Shown here piece by piece: positions 18,225 to 27,942 of a stretch of 64,000 nucleotides of DNA. Source of the stretch: Nitrosomonas supralitoralis. Lineage in GTDB: Bacteria > Pseudomonadota > Gammaproteobacteria > Burkholderiales > Nitrosomonadaceae. A model generated the notes under the pieces. That model was not told where the DNA came from. It was given only the letters and a program-made list of their open reading frames with translations, and did not search any database. The position numbers and the translations under genes were made by a program. The stretch is from positions 1 to 64,000 of the forward strand of contig NZ_PXXU01000006.1 in NCBI RefSeq assembly GCF_003011925.2, given 5' to 3'. Each line of letters begins with the position of its first letter. Positions within the stretch are counted from its first letter, which is position 1.

Positions 18225-19643
18225 TCAATTAAAATCCCCGAATCTTTCGGGGGCATATCGGGCCATATCGTGTTCCAGCATTTGTAATTTTTCTCTCATC
18301 AAATTGCCTACAGACAATTGGGAATTTGAAGGAGTGAGATTTTCCGATTTTTCGCGTTGCTTGATTCTTTCTATTGCTTGATTAAAGCCGTCAATGAATT
18401 GGTATGATCTTCCTTCTACATTTTTAAACAACGCTTCGCCAAAATAAGTAAATTCATTCTCACTTGAGCATCCAAAAGATGCGCTATCAGCAGCTGTGGC
18501 AGTCAAAATTAAACTGGTTTCATTTTTTAGTGTCTCAATAAAACCGCCCGAGTAACATGCCGAAACCAGGATGATACGCCATTTGATCCCAGCATCATCC
18601 AGATAAGCACTAAGAACTTCCGGACCTATGTCGTTGAGCTCAAGCGGCCACATGTTCACTGCAAGCTCATGATCGTAGGAACCATGACTGGTTAAGTACA
18701 GCAACACAATATCTTCTTCAGGATTTATTTTGCTACCTAAATGATTCAATGCAATTCTTAGGTTTGTTGATGAAGCAAGCGGTGTGATGTCGATTGTTTT
18801 TAAGTTATTAATCAACGCAACTGAGCGACCTGTGGTTCCAAAATTATGGCTCATGACTTGCTGCACATTGTTAATTTCTTTCATAAATACATCTTGCGAG
18901 GAATCAGCGCCAAATCCAATAAAAAATAGATCGGTTACGCCTTCTACCCCGGGTTCAATAGAATTAAGCGCATTATTCAACAATTGATACTGATTATAGT
19001 AAACCTCCTCTTGATTAACGTAACTTAAATCATCATTATATGCAGTCAACGCTTCTGAATAATCAAAATCTTCATGCCAGAAACTCAATGGAACGTTAGC
19101 CAATGGATACGAAGCAAATATCCACAGCATGACAATCATTACAGTTTTAATCTTTTGCCAATCCAGTAATTGTAGAACAACGTAGAAACATACACATAGG
19201 ATCCATAATGCATAAACCATATACCCGGTTTCAAAGTAGGCATCTGGCAAAAATGGTAATACCGCGATAGAAACGAGATAAAGAAAAGGTAGAATCGAGT
19301 AGGTGACAGTCAGAAATCGTAATAAGTGGTCTTGATGGTCACAGAGTTTTGTTAGAACAAATCCCACCAGAAGCACACCCAATAATTCCACTCCTATGTA
19401 TCCTAGTCCGAATAGTCCGAAAACCGGATTAGGTGTCATGACATACGAAGCTACAAACGCTGTTATGCCATAAAAAAACAAGAGCAAGATGAATTGATCA
19501 TGAGAAACTGTCACTTCGCCAATGATATTGCGACGAAACACAAGCAGTTTTATCCCACATGCAAGATTCATAAATAATATCTGAAGTTCTTTAATTATCC
19601 CAGGTTGCTTTAGTTCTTTGGGCATGCTTGCATCTAAGTCCAT
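18225..19643 (-). CDS. Membrane-anchored C13 (legumain-like) family peptidase
   Basis: A 472-residue protein. The N-terminal half has about five membrane helices (ILLLFFYGITAFVASYV, LGYIGVELLGVLLVGFVL, FLTVTYSILPFLYLVSIAVLPFL, YALWILCVCFYVVLQLL and one more), similar to Yip1-like membrane domains. The C-terminal half is a caspase/legumain-fold domain with the catalytic His in YLTSHGSYDHEL and the Cys in ILVSACYSGGFIETL. It would face the periplasm. Substrates are unknown. It is convergent with the peroxidase pair. Confidence 0.85.
   Translation of the reverse strand: MDLDASMPKELKQPGIIKELQILFMNLACGIKLLVFRRNIIGEVTVSHDQFILLLFFYGITAFVASYVMTPNPVFGLFGLGYIGVELLGVLLVGFVLTKLCDHQDHLLRFLTVTYSILPFLYLVSIAVLPFLPDAYFETGYMVYALWILCVCFYVVLQLLDWQKIKTVMIVMLWIFASYPLANVPLSFWHEDFDYSEALTAYNDDLSYVNQEEVYYNQYQLLNNALNSIEPGVEGVTDLFFIGFGADSSQDVFMKEINNVQQVMSHNFGTTGRSVALINNLKTIDITPLASSTNLRIALNHLGSKINPEEDIVLLYLTSHGSYDHELAVNMWPLELNDIGPEVLSAYLDDAGIKWRIILVSACYSGGFIETLKNETSLILTATAADSASFGCSSENEFTYFGEALFKNVEGRSYQFIDGFNQAIERIKQREKSENLTPSNSQLSVGNLMREKLQMLEHDMARYAPERFGDFN
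18228..18252 (-). terminator. Terminator overlapping the 3' end of the C13 peptidase gene
   Basis: On the minus strand, ccccgaa-aga-ttcgggg forms a perfect 7-bp stem with a triloop, followed by attttaatt. The stem includes the last codons and the T-rich part contains the stop, a compact arrangement. Confidence 0.5.
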
Positions 19644-20055
19644 GTCTATCTCCGGGATTGATATCGGTTAATACAACAGACTAAGTACGGCAAAAATTTA
19701 TCCAGATGAAGGAGTTGCCGAAACACTTGTAGTCATTTTCTAGCGAATTTGTCGCTCAGGCCCACTTGGAGCGATTCTCCAGAAATCAAAAAAATAATGA
19801 AAACAGTCCTTATTCAATCAATGAAAAGGCGCTTGCTGAGTTGATAATGTGTTGCAATAAAATTCACTGGAAACCGCTCCTGCCAACTCAAATAATTTGA
19901 CAAGAAATGCCCCGATTGGTTGACAGTCATACAATTTAGTTCATGAAGGCGCGGATAAGCAAACATTTTGTCGTATTTTTCAAGATTCTCCAACTTTAGC
20001 CGATACCGCACACTTACAAATTCCGTCTTGCTTAACAAATATTGGAGTATATTCC
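19644..20055. other. Intergenic region upstream of cheV
   Basis: Apart from the sigma-28-like promoter near its right end, no gene or repeat is recognised. The one open frame on the minus strand (19814-20038) has no family features. Confidence 0.4.
19980..20006 (+). promoter_or_regulatory. Sigma-28 (FliA)-type promoter for cheV
   Basis: The sequence tcaa-N15-gccgatac matches the FliA consensus TAAA-N15-GCCGATAA at 10 of 12 positions with the exact spacing, about 50 bp before the cheV start. This would place cheV among late flagellar genes. Confidence 0.55.
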
Positions 20056-21006
20056 ATGAGTACAGCCTTGCATGATATTGACGAACGCACCAATCTGACT
20101 GCCAACAACAAGTTCGAATTATTATTGTTTAGATTAGGCGAGGCTCCTGGTGCCCATCATCGTGAGTTATTTGGCATTAACGTTTTTAAAATTCGTGAAA
20201 TAATGGTTATGCCTAGCATCACTGAGATAGCTAATGCGCCTCCCAATGTAATGGGCATAGCCAATATTCGCGGCCAAGTTATTACGGTCATCAATCTACC
20301 TGGAATTGTAGGTTGTACGCCAAGGAAAGGAACTTCGATACTCCTGGTTACCGAATATGCGCGGTCGACGCAAGCTTTTGCAGTTGAAGAAGTCAATGAA
20401 ATAGCACGTCTGGATTGGAATCAGGTAATCGCTGCAGAAGGCAAGGGCGGCAGCCTGATAACCAGTATCGCACGGCTCGATGGGGATAAAGAAGGTTCCC
20501 GCCTGGCCCAGGTGCTGGATGTTGAGCAGATTCTGCGTGATGTACTGCCCAGTGCTACCGGGAATATGATGCCTGGAATTATTGCCAGTAAAATAAAGCT
20601 CCCTGCTGGGAAAGTTGTATTAGCTGCGGATGATTCACCTTTGGCACGCAGCATGATTGAGAATGCACTGAATGCATTAAATGTGCCTTATGTAATGACT
20701 AAAACCGGGCTCGAGGCTTGGTCCAAAATTCAATCCATGTCGGATATCGCCGCGACCGAAGGTAAAACTATTCAAGATAAAGTTGCTTTAGTCTTGACCG
20801 ATTTGGAAATGCCAGAAATGGATGGATTTACGCTTACACGCAATGTCAAAAACGATCAGAGATTTAAATCTATTCCAGTGATTATTCATTCATCACTCAC
20901 GGGTGAAGCAAACGAAAATCACGTTAAATCGGTGGGTGCAGATGCTTATGTTGCTAAATTCGCCGCTGAGGAACTGGCCGATGCAATGCGAAAGGTGTTG
21001 GCGTAG
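20056..21006 (+). CDS. cheV: Chemotaxis protein CheV (CheW-receiver fusion)
   Basis: A 316-residue coupling protein. Residues about 18-165 form a CheW domain (FGINVFKIREIMVMP, VMGIANIRGQVITVINLPG, FAVEEVNEIARLDW) that links receptors to CheA. Residues about 186-316 form a receiver domain with acidic pocket D192/D193, phospho-acceptor D249 in VLTDLEMPEMDGF and the Lys of AYVAKF. CheV proteins tune adaptation by phosphorylation. It starts at ATG 20056 with a ggagt site. It stands alone, with a FliA-like promoter in front. Confidence 0.93.
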   Translation: MSTALHDIDERTNLTANNKFELLLFRLGEAPGAHHRELFGINVFKIREIMVMPSITEIANAPPNVMGIANIRGQVITVINLPGIVGCTPRKGTSILLVTEYARSTQAFAVEEVNEIARLDWNQVIAAEGKGGSLITSIARLDGDKEGSRLAQVLDVEQILRDVLPSATGNMMPGIIASKIKLPAGKVVLAADDSPLARSMIENALNALNVPYVMTKTGLEAWSKIQSMSDIAATEGKTIQDKVALVLTDLEMPEMDGFTLTRNVKNDQRFKSIPVIIHSSLTGEANENHVKSVGADAYVAKFAAEELADAMRKVLA

Positions 21007-21065
21007 CAAGAGTAAGCATCTGCTTTCTTACAACCAAGCAATATTCGAGCAGGCAGGGTTGCCGC

Positions 21066-21497
21066 TCATTGCCAGCCTGTAACTTCGTAGCCTTTCTCCT
21101 CCAAACAACGTGACACAAAGTTGGCATAAGCTTGGCTGGGTTGTGATGGCCTGGCCGAGAACAGGATTCCCCGCAGCAATCCGGCAACAGCCCCGCTGGC
21201 AGCACCAATCAATGAGCCTTGACCTGCCGATCCGTATATGGCTCCCCCCGCAGCACCACTCGCAGCACCAACACCTGCACCCATGGCTGTACTGGTTGCA
21301 ACATCCCCCGCTTTACCCTTGCCTTCTCGAGCACCCGCCGATTCGGCTAACTGTTTACAAACATCAACATCCTGCTCAGCAGAATCTTTTCCTACGGATA
21401 AAAAATGCGTGTTGGGGTATAGCACTGGCCCAGTACTAGAACAAGCCGATAGTCCAATAAAAATTAATCCGATCAAGAATATCATTGTGAATTTCAT
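21066..21497 (-). CDS. Glycine-zipper lipoprotein
   Basis: A 143-residue probable outer-membrane lipoprotein. Signal peptide and lipobox are clear (FLIGLIFIGLSAC, with Cys as the lipidated residue). The centre holds a Gly-zipper of alternating small residues (GAGVGAASGAAGGAIYGSAGQG with a second run GAASGAVAGLLRG), followed by a Cys-containing tail (SRCLEEKGYEV). Similar proteins are widespread and poorly characterised, some being linked to envelope integrity. Specific function unknown. Confidence 0.8.
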   Translation of the reverse strand: MKFTMIFLIGLIFIGLSACSSTGPVLYPNTHFLSVGKDSAEQDVDVCKQLAESAGAREGKGKAGDVATSTAMGAGVGAASGAAGGAIYGSAGQGSLIGAASGAVAGLLRGILFSARPSQPSQAYANFVSRCLEEKGYEVTGWQ

Positions 21498-21833
21498 CGT
21501 TTAATCCTCGTTTCATAAATATTTTTATCTGAATAAGCAGTATAACTGGAATGGATTTAAGTATTCTTAAAGCGGATCAGCCGATAGGCAAAACCAAAAC
21601 CAAAACCAAAACTATTGATCTATCTCTGCACAAGGCTATTTACCCATTATGAATTTTTATGCCGCATGGAAATCTGATTGTGACTTACGACTGAACTGGT
21701 AAATTTATTAGTAAGTGCTGGCCTCAATAAGTCATTACTCAGAAACCTTAAGTTGGTTAGCTTTTAGTCATATTCGATTATACGGATTAATTTTTATGAC
21801 AAGTTGTTATATAAAATAAACTGACTGAATGAT
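21498..21833. other. Intergenic region, nothing recognised
   Basis: It separates two minus-strand genes. A short ccaaaa direct repeat run lies near 21594-21612. No gene was found. Confidence 0.4.
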
Positions 21834-23909
21834 CTAATCTTTTTTGACATAATGATCCGAGCTATCGGAGACTTGTTCTAACTCAGGCAATGATTTCTGG
21901 GTGGTATTATTGGTTGTGGTAGCCTGATCATTAGCCCCCTCCATCGGCAATTCAAACCAAAAAGTACTTCCAATTCCCAGTTCACTTTCTGCACCGACGT
22001 GACCACCCATCAATTCAATAATTTGACGCGTAAGCGACAATCCTATTCCTGTACCTTCAATAGTGCTTCCTGCAGCATCAAGACGATTAAACGGTTGAAA
22101 CAATTCTTTCATTCTATTGGCAGCAATACCGATTCCTGAATCGGTAACAATTATTTTCAAGTACCCTGGATGATCGGATTCACCGAGTTCGATATGAACC
22201 CAGCCTCCTTGGCGATTGTATTTAATCGCATTGTTAATCAAATTAAGAGCGATTTGTTTGAAACGGACTCGATCTGTATATAATACTTTATCCGTCGTAC
22301 CACTTTGTGTCAGTTTGATATTTTGCTGATCGGCTTGTATTTTTACCAAGCTGATGCACTCCTCTAAAATAGAATCAATCTCAACCCACTCCAGTCGCAA
22401 ATCAATGCGTCCCGACTCAATCTTTGCTGAATCAAGCACTTCGTCAATCAATGCTAGTAAATGAATGCCCGCCGACTTGATTTCTTTGATGTATTTCAGA
22501 TGCCGATCATCAAAGCTCTCTAGTTCAAGTAATTGACTAAAACCAAGAATCGCATTCATCGGTGTCCGCAATTCATGACTCATGTGGGAAAGAAATTCGG
22601 ATTTTGCCTTACTTGCCCGTTCGGCTTCATATCGGGCCTTAATGAGCGCCTGTTCAACAGCTTTGCGTTCGGTAATATCTTCAACCATCGACCAGATTAA
22701 TTTTCGACCCGAAGTATCGTGAATCATAATTCCGTTTAGCTGGACCGGATAGCGACTGCCATTCTTGCGAATATATTCTCTTTTATAAGGACCAAATCTA
22801 CCTTTTATTTGCATGCTCTCACGTTGTTGAGCTTCCTGTTTTATGTAGTCTGCTGGCGTAATGTCCCAATATGTAAGACTTAATAACTCCTCTCGCGAGT
22901 AACCGGTCGGCGCCAACAGTGCATCATTGGCTTCGATAAATTTTCCGGTTTCAAATTCATTCAAGGCAATGCCGATAGGCGACATTACAAACAGCGCTTC
23001 AAGCCGGGCTTCACTATCGCGTTTCTTTAATTGGATTTTTCCGATCAGAATGATCGGCAACAACATCAAAATACCTGTCAGTATCAAGCCCAAACGAAAA
23101 ATTGCACTATCATAGTTTGTGTTAACCCATCCTCCTTTCGGAATGGCAGCTATCTGCCAAAAGCCATTCGGTAGAGAAATATCCAGCAATACGGGGTGCT
23201 GTTCAAATATTTGATCATCGCCAAAAAACACTTCACCCGCTTCACCTAAACCATCTTTTCCACGGATCGCAATATCTAATTCTTTTGCAGAATCCAGTAA
23301 ACCGCTTGCCTGGAATAGCTGGTTCACATCAATCACGGCTGAAATTATACCCCAGAAAGCTCTCTTCTTTGCTGCAGTATTTTCGAGAAATAGCGGAATT
23401 CGTGCAATAAATCCCTGTCCGCCCTGAACCAAATTTACCGGTCCGGCAATAATAAGATTCCCGCTATCTCTTGCGCGTCGGACTGATTCGAGCTGCTGAG
23501 GGTGTTTTCGGAAATTGAAACCAACCGCCGCTTCATTACCTTTAATCGGATACATATAACGTATTATCAAATCAGGGGAAGCACTAATATTGCGTAACTG
23601 CGCCCCATCATTAAACAAATACCGTGCTAATTGGGTAAATTTTTCTACCGATAAATCCGGCTCAACAGAGAAGGATGCTGCCAGACCCTGCACCAGTTGA
23701 GTATTGCTGGTAATTTTACTTTCCAGGTTTGTGCGCAACAGACTTAATCGGTTAAAAACCGAATCACGTTTTTCGCGTTCGAGGTTACGTGAATGCAGGT
23801 GATCAGCATAAAATCCCATCATTAATAAACAAATGCCGATGAGAATGGCAAGAAAAAAAATGAGCCGTCTGCTTTGCAAAAAATTCTGGAGATGAGCTGC
23901 ATTATTCAT
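21834..23909 (-). CDS. CHASE-PAS sensor histidine kinase
   Basis: A 691-residue membrane sensor kinase. An N-terminal helix (FFLAILIGICLLMMGFYA) and a second helix near residue 275-292 (LGLILTGILMLLPIILIG) flank a periplasmic CHASE-type domain (SPDLIIRYMYPIKGNEAAVGF). A PAS/PAC module follows (about 300-425), then the HisKA box (FLSHMSHELRTPMNAILGF). A HATPase_c domain ends the protein, with NLINNAIKYN, DSGIGIA and GTGIGLSLTRQI. The CHASE ligand is unknown and no response regulator is adjacent. Confidence 0.93.
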   Translation of the reverse strand: MNNAAHLQNFLQSRRLIFFLAILIGICLLMMGFYADHLHSRNLEREKRDSVFNRLSLLRTNLESKITSNTQLVQGLAASFSVEPDLSVEKFTQLARYLFNDGAQLRNISASPDLIIRYMYPIKGNEAAVGFNFRKHPQQLESVRRARDSGNLIIAGPVNLVQGGQGFIARIPLFLENTAAKKRAFWGIISAVIDVNQLFQASGLLDSAKELDIAIRGKDGLGEAGEVFFGDDQIFEQHPVLLDISLPNGFWQIAAIPKGGWVNTNYDSAIFRLGLILTGILMLLPIILIGKIQLKKRDSEARLEALFVMSPIGIALNEFETGKFIEANDALLAPTGYSREELLSLTYWDITPADYIKQEAQQRESMQIKGRFGPYKREYIRKNGSRYPVQLNGIMIHDTSGRKLIWSMVEDITERKAVEQALIKARYEAERASKAKSEFLSHMSHELRTPMNAILGFSQLLELESFDDRHLKYIKEIKSAGIHLLALIDEVLDSAKIESGRIDLRLEWVEIDSILEECISLVKIQADQQNIKLTQSGTTDKVLYTDRVRFKQIALNLINNAIKYNRQGGWVHIELGESDHPGYLKIIVTDSGIGIAANRMKELFQPFNRLDAAGSTIEGTGIGLSLTRQIIELMGGHVGAESELGIGSTFWFELPMEGANDQATTTNNTTQKSLPELEQVSDSSDHYVKKD

Positions 23910-24841
23910 AAACTGAAGCTTAATAGGCTAACATTGCGGTTCTTTCCGAGAAAGTTATTAAAGATCTGAGTTTTATTTTGCGTTTTGTCAGACATCCAAT
24001 GAAGAGTCTTTCTTTAAGTTATGCTTGCATCCCTGCCGCAGATGATATGAACACAAATTGAAGTGTTAATTATCGTAATTCCTAAAATTTCCATAATACC
24101 GGACAATATATACCTATCCCTCCTGATTTCTAAAATAAACCATAGGTGTTACCCAGTTTTGGGGATGTAATGTAATCATAAAGCATTAAAATCAACCATC
24201 GCTCTGACTGTTTATAAGAATGCTAAATTAATTTTAAAGCAATTCGTTGAGCATGTTCATATACTGCCTGACATCCCGATTATTGCAAAAGAAAATGCTT
24301 GAATTAGCATTGGGTACTGACGAAGGCGAAACTCAATTACTCAAACTCGTCGCAAAGATCCACAGATTTTTGCACGTATCATCCTGCTGTCAGATTCTTC
24401 CATATTTGGTTCACCAGTTATGATTTTTACAATTAGTGATGCTACCTGACTTGGCAGGCCGTTGAAAAACTATCTGCGTGGCTGCTACGGTGTTAACAAC
24501 AGGCTCAAAATGCTGATTTATTATGCATAAGCGCGCTTATCCGCCTATTTTTGCCTTGTATCACCTGCCTCTAAAACGTTTTTCAACGGCCTGTCTGCGA
24601 TTACTGAGCAGAAATGGGTCATTCTTCGGTATCGATCCGGGCGAAGCCGATACGACTGTCGAAGAGATTGGAGTCATTAATGAGCAAGTCACATAGTTTA
24701 CCAATGCTGCTTGATAAATTTGAATTGATAAGAATTTACTGATTTTTCCATGCATATTCAGATGAAAGTAATCAGGAGATAATGAGCCGCGAAAATAAAT
24801 AGTCATTGGCTATATAATGATTACTCAATGAGTAAGTAGTA
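23910..24841. other. Long intergenic region with a MITE-like repeat
   Basis: Nearly one kilobase without a recognised gene. A short frame of 56 codons near 24252-24422 (containing LELALGTDEGETQLLKLVAK) might be a decayed or small gene but has no family I recognise. The only clear structure is the inverted-repeat element at 24455-24593. Confidence 0.4.
24455..24593. mobile_element. MITE-like 139-bp element with 16-bp terminal inverted repeats
   Basis: The ends caggccgttgaaaaac and gtttttcaacggcctg are perfect 16-bp inverted repeats. The inside is AT-rich, codes for nothing, and has a 14-bp palindrome (ataagcgcgcttat, 24527-24540) near its centre. Size, ends and lack of coding fit a non-autonomous transposable element or a structured intergenic repeat. 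No clear target duplication was seen. Confidence 0.6.
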
Positions 24842-25228
24842 TTAATCTTCCATTTTTACCTTTCTCTTCGAAGCATAAACATATCCTCCGATCGCTCCCA
24901 AAATCACCCCTATTGGTGCAGCAATAAAGATTCCGATCATGGGGCCCTGGCTGGTATCTTTGGCGATAAACATCGGCGCTAAAAAAACGAGTGTAAAAAA
25001 TACCCCACCAAGAATTAACGCGCCCCCGATGACGGCAATGAGGGTGTGTGTTTCTTCCCCAGTAACCAGTTTCCAAGTAAACCAAGCGGCCAGCGATGCG
25101 CAGGCTAATGAAAGAATCGTGTTATGCCAGCTTGCAAAGCTGGTTGTGATTGTGAGCAGCGTGTTGACAAAAAACAGCACAATTAAAAACATTAGAAGCG
25201 ATACAATTGGTTTTAATATTTGAATCAT
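24842..25228 (-). CDS. Small four-helix membrane protein
   Basis: A 128-residue protein with about four membrane helices (LLMFLIVLFFVNTLL, SLACASLAAWFTWKL, VIGGALILGGVFFTLVFLAP, GIFIAAPIGVILGAIGGYVYA) and a short basic end (SKRKVKMED). No family is recognised. It starts at ATG 25228. The neighbouring PhoX-like gene is divergent. Confidence 0.6.
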   Translation of the reverse strand: MIQILKPIVSLLMFLIVLFFVNTLLTITTSFASWHNTILSLACASLAAWFTWKLVTGEETHTLIAVIGGALILGGVFFTLVFLAPMFIAKDTSQGPMIGIFIAAPIGVILGAIGGYVYASKRKVKMED

Positions 25229-25337
25229 TGTCTGCTACTTTCATCCAATAAATATGAAACGACTCAGCATTGTAAACTATCTCGCATCATATAACTTTGA
25301 GTCTATCATGAGATTCGCTGCATAAGGTACAAGTAGG

Positions 25338-26510
25338 ATGAAAACATCAGATCTGAATCGTCGTAAGCTATTGAAGTTTGGAATCATGAGCTTGGGTGCG
25401 TTTGTCGGTAACATTTTGCTACCCTCACCAGTTAAAGCTGCTGCTTTATCATTATCGCTAGTTGCACGCGGTGAGCTTTTACCGCCGGATCATAATGGAG
25501 TTCGTTTACCTGCAGGGTTTACGTCTCGTATCGTGGCCCATTCGGGTCAAAACCTTTTTGGCTATACTTGGCACGCAGCACCTGATGGCGGTGCTACCTT
25601 TACTTCTCCGGAAGGTGGATGGGTTTATGTCTCCAATAGTGAGCTGGAAAACCAGGCGGGTGGGGTAGGGGCATTACGTTTCAATGCACGAGGAGAACTG
25701 GTTGATGCATATTCGATTCTGAGTCAAACCAACCTTAACTGTGCAGGCGGACAAACGCCATGGCAAACGTGGTTATCATGTGAAGAAACCGATAATGGGC
25801 AGGTGTGGGAATGCGATCCATTCGGTCACAAACCTGCACAAGTTAGAAGCTCTCTGGGCTTGTTCAAGCATGAAGCGGTGGCGGTGGATACCCGCGACAA
25901 ACGGCTATATCTGACCGAAGATCAATCAAATGGCTGTTTCTATCGCTATATTGCACGTTCATTTGATATTGCCGGTAATCCCAATCTGGATGACGGTATT
26001 CTTGAGGTTGCCGAGGTAATTGAAGGCAGTAATGGGGCAGTCCGTTGGCATGCTCTGGCCGATCCGTCAGCAACCACCATGCCGACACGCAGGCAAGTTC
26101 CTGCTAGAACCGCTTTTGATGGCGGTGAAGGTATATGGTATCACCAAGGTATTGTTTATTTTACGACCAAAGGGGATGATCGTGTGTGGGCATATGACGT
26201 ACAACAGCAGCGCCTAAGTATTTTCTATGATGCGGGATTATATCACTCACCGGTATTAACTGGGGTGGATAACATTACAGGCAATACCGCAGGTGAATTG
26301 CTGGTGGCTGAGGATGGCGGTAATATGCAAATTGTGGTGCTATCTGGAGGAAACGTTCTGCCTTTATTACAAGTGGTTGGCCATGAGCGGTCAGAAATAG
26401 CCGGCCCCGCTCTAAGTCCTGATGGATCATGTTTGTATTTCAGCTCACAGCGTGGTAAAACTGGAAAAAGTGAGGATGGCGTAACGTTTGAAATAACCGG
26501 TCCATTCTGA
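25338..26510 (+). CDS. PhoX-like (DUF839) protein with Tat signal
   Basis: A 390-residue exported protein. The N-terminus NRRKLLKFGIMSLGAFVG carries the twin-arginine pattern, with cleavage expected after VKA. The rest is a beta-propeller of the PhoX/DUF839 type: TSPEGGWVYVSNSE, WQTWLSCEET, FKHEAVAVDTRDKRLYLTED, LLVAEDGGNMQIV and the ending PALSPDGSCLYFSSQRG. PhoX proteins are calcium-dependent alkaline phosphatases, but it is shorter than canonical PhoX, so phosphatase activity is inferred. It starts at ATG 25338. Confidence 0.82.
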   Translation: MKTSDLNRRKLLKFGIMSLGAFVGNILLPSPVKAAALSLSLVARGELLPPDHNGVRLPAGFTSRIVAHSGQNLFGYTWHAAPDGGATFTSPEGGWVYVSNSELENQAGGVGALRFNARGELVDAYSILSQTNLNCAGGQTPWQTWLSCEETDNGQVWECDPFGHKPAQVRSSLGLFKHEAVAVDTRDKRLYLTEDQSNGCFYRYIARSFDIAGNPNLDDGILEVAEVIEGSNGAVRWHALADPSATTMPTRRQVPARTAFDGGEGIWYHQGIVYFTTKGDDRVWAYDVQQQRLSIFYDAGLYHSPVLTGVDNITGNTAGELLVAEDGGNMQIVVLSGGNVLPLLQVVGHERSEIAGPALSPDGSCLYFSSQRGKTGKSEDGVTFEITGPF

Positions 26511-26809
26511 GGTTACTTTGCGCGACTTTCATGAGTAAGGCAAGACATCTGGCGCTTGATTGTCTTCCAGTACTCACCTGTCGGCAATTGTTGCAAAACT
26601 ATTGCCGGACTGAGCGCATTTGAATAAAAATGTTTCATTGATACCCTCATCTTCATGAGTTGTTGAAAAACTGCCGCTAAATATAAAGCAAAGAAAAAAC
26701 ACTTCCCCATGCCTAGAAAATAGCGGCATTAACGCCGAGTGCCCGTCATCGGGTTCTGCAGCCTATTGTTTTTTTAAGTAGCAGCAGTATTTTTATTGTA
26801 GTCAAATTA

Positions 26810-27148
26810 CTATTCGGATATTTGTAGAGTACGTCCTTGATAATTTGAATGCGTTTGCGCGTGGCAATCTGTAATCAAGCATATTCCACCGAAATCTTTC
26901 ATTGCAGGTCGCAATTCGTCAAGCATTTTTTGTGCTAGATCTTCATTGCAAATAAAAACTGTTACAGTATTTTCATCGGGTAGTAGTAAATCATCGGGGT
27001 TTCGTATGCCTGGTGCTCCCAGACCTCCTGCGCTCTTCATCACTGTGTATCCGAGTATTCCGGATCTTTTTAGCAGTTCAGTTAACGGATCATGATGTTC
27101 TAATTTTACAACGATTTCGAATCTTTTCATTACGATTAAATCATTCAT
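26810..27148 (-). CDS. Orphan PII-like (GlnB/SbtB-type) signalling protein
   Basis: A 112-residue protein with the ferredoxin-like PII pattern: strand EIVVKLEHHDPLTELLKRSGILGYTVM, then a loop region GGLGAPGIRNPDDLLLPDEN in place of the classical T-loop, and VTVFICNEDLAQKMLDELRPAM with a final strand GGICLITDC. The uridylylated Tyr of GlnB is absent. It resembles SbtB or other PII-like proteins more than GlnB/GlnK. ATG 27148 (MNDLIV) follows a ggagac site. No ammonium or bicarbonate transporter gene is adjacent, so its partner is unknown. Confidence 0.65.
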   Translation of the reverse strand: MNDLIVMKRFEIVVKLEHHDPLTELLKRSGILGYTVMKSAGGLGAPGIRNPDDLLLPDENTVTVFICNEDLAQKMLDELRPAMKDFGGICLITDCHAQTHSNYQGRTLQISE

Positions 27149-27160
27149 TATTGTCTCCAA

Positions 27161-27942
27161 AAAAGAAAATCGTCAAATATCATTAGGAAATTCTGATTAA
27201 GTTTCTTGACAAACTTGGGGCGAACGATAGTTTATTGATTACGTTTTCTGCGAGACTGTCGAGCCGAGAATATAATCAACTTATTCAGAACATCTTTTAG
27301 TTCTTTTATCTCCTCGATTCTATGAAACTACTTCTCTCATCTCCCGGTAAATCGATATGCCAATGAGATATGTGTATGGGAGGTTACAGGCTTTTTATGA
27401 GAGTGCTGAATCGGTATAAGTAACAATGATAATGAAGTACCGACATCAAATTTATCGACAGACACAACATTCACTTAGATATATCACATATTCATTGTGC
27501 GCTCTGATAATTCATTCCTGACAGTAAGGCATGACTCAATCTTAATACAGTCGACACTATGCGCCTACTAAGGAAACCATTGTTTTTTCTTAATGGAAAC
27601 CATTAAATAAGGCAATCCCACTGCGTGGCAACTGGATTGCTAAAGAATTTATTAAGCGAAATGGAGACTTTAATACTATTTTCTTGATCCAAAGCTAGAG
27701 GATTCAGATGTGAGATACTCAAATATCGATGCAAGTTACATCGGCTTGTGAGTGTTCTAATTTTTCTTGGAATAAGTTGCTTCTGCTACTTAAGTTGTGT
27801 TGTAACTGTGCTTTGAAACCAGCAAGATATCTCCTTTGGAAGGATCAACTTTAACTTTAAGGAATTATTCCTGCGCAATGAGTTAATTTAGTAAGCTAGT
27901 AATGCAGCTTTATATATTTAATGTCAACTAATAAATGAGAAA
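27161..27942. other. Long intergenic region, nothing recognised
   Basis: Nearly 800 bp, AT-rich, without a supportable gene, tRNA or repeat. Confidence 0.4.

Noticed and set aside
19814-20038. Minus-strand frame upstream of cheV
   Set aside because: No family features, no clear ribosome site, and it overlaps the cheV promoter region.
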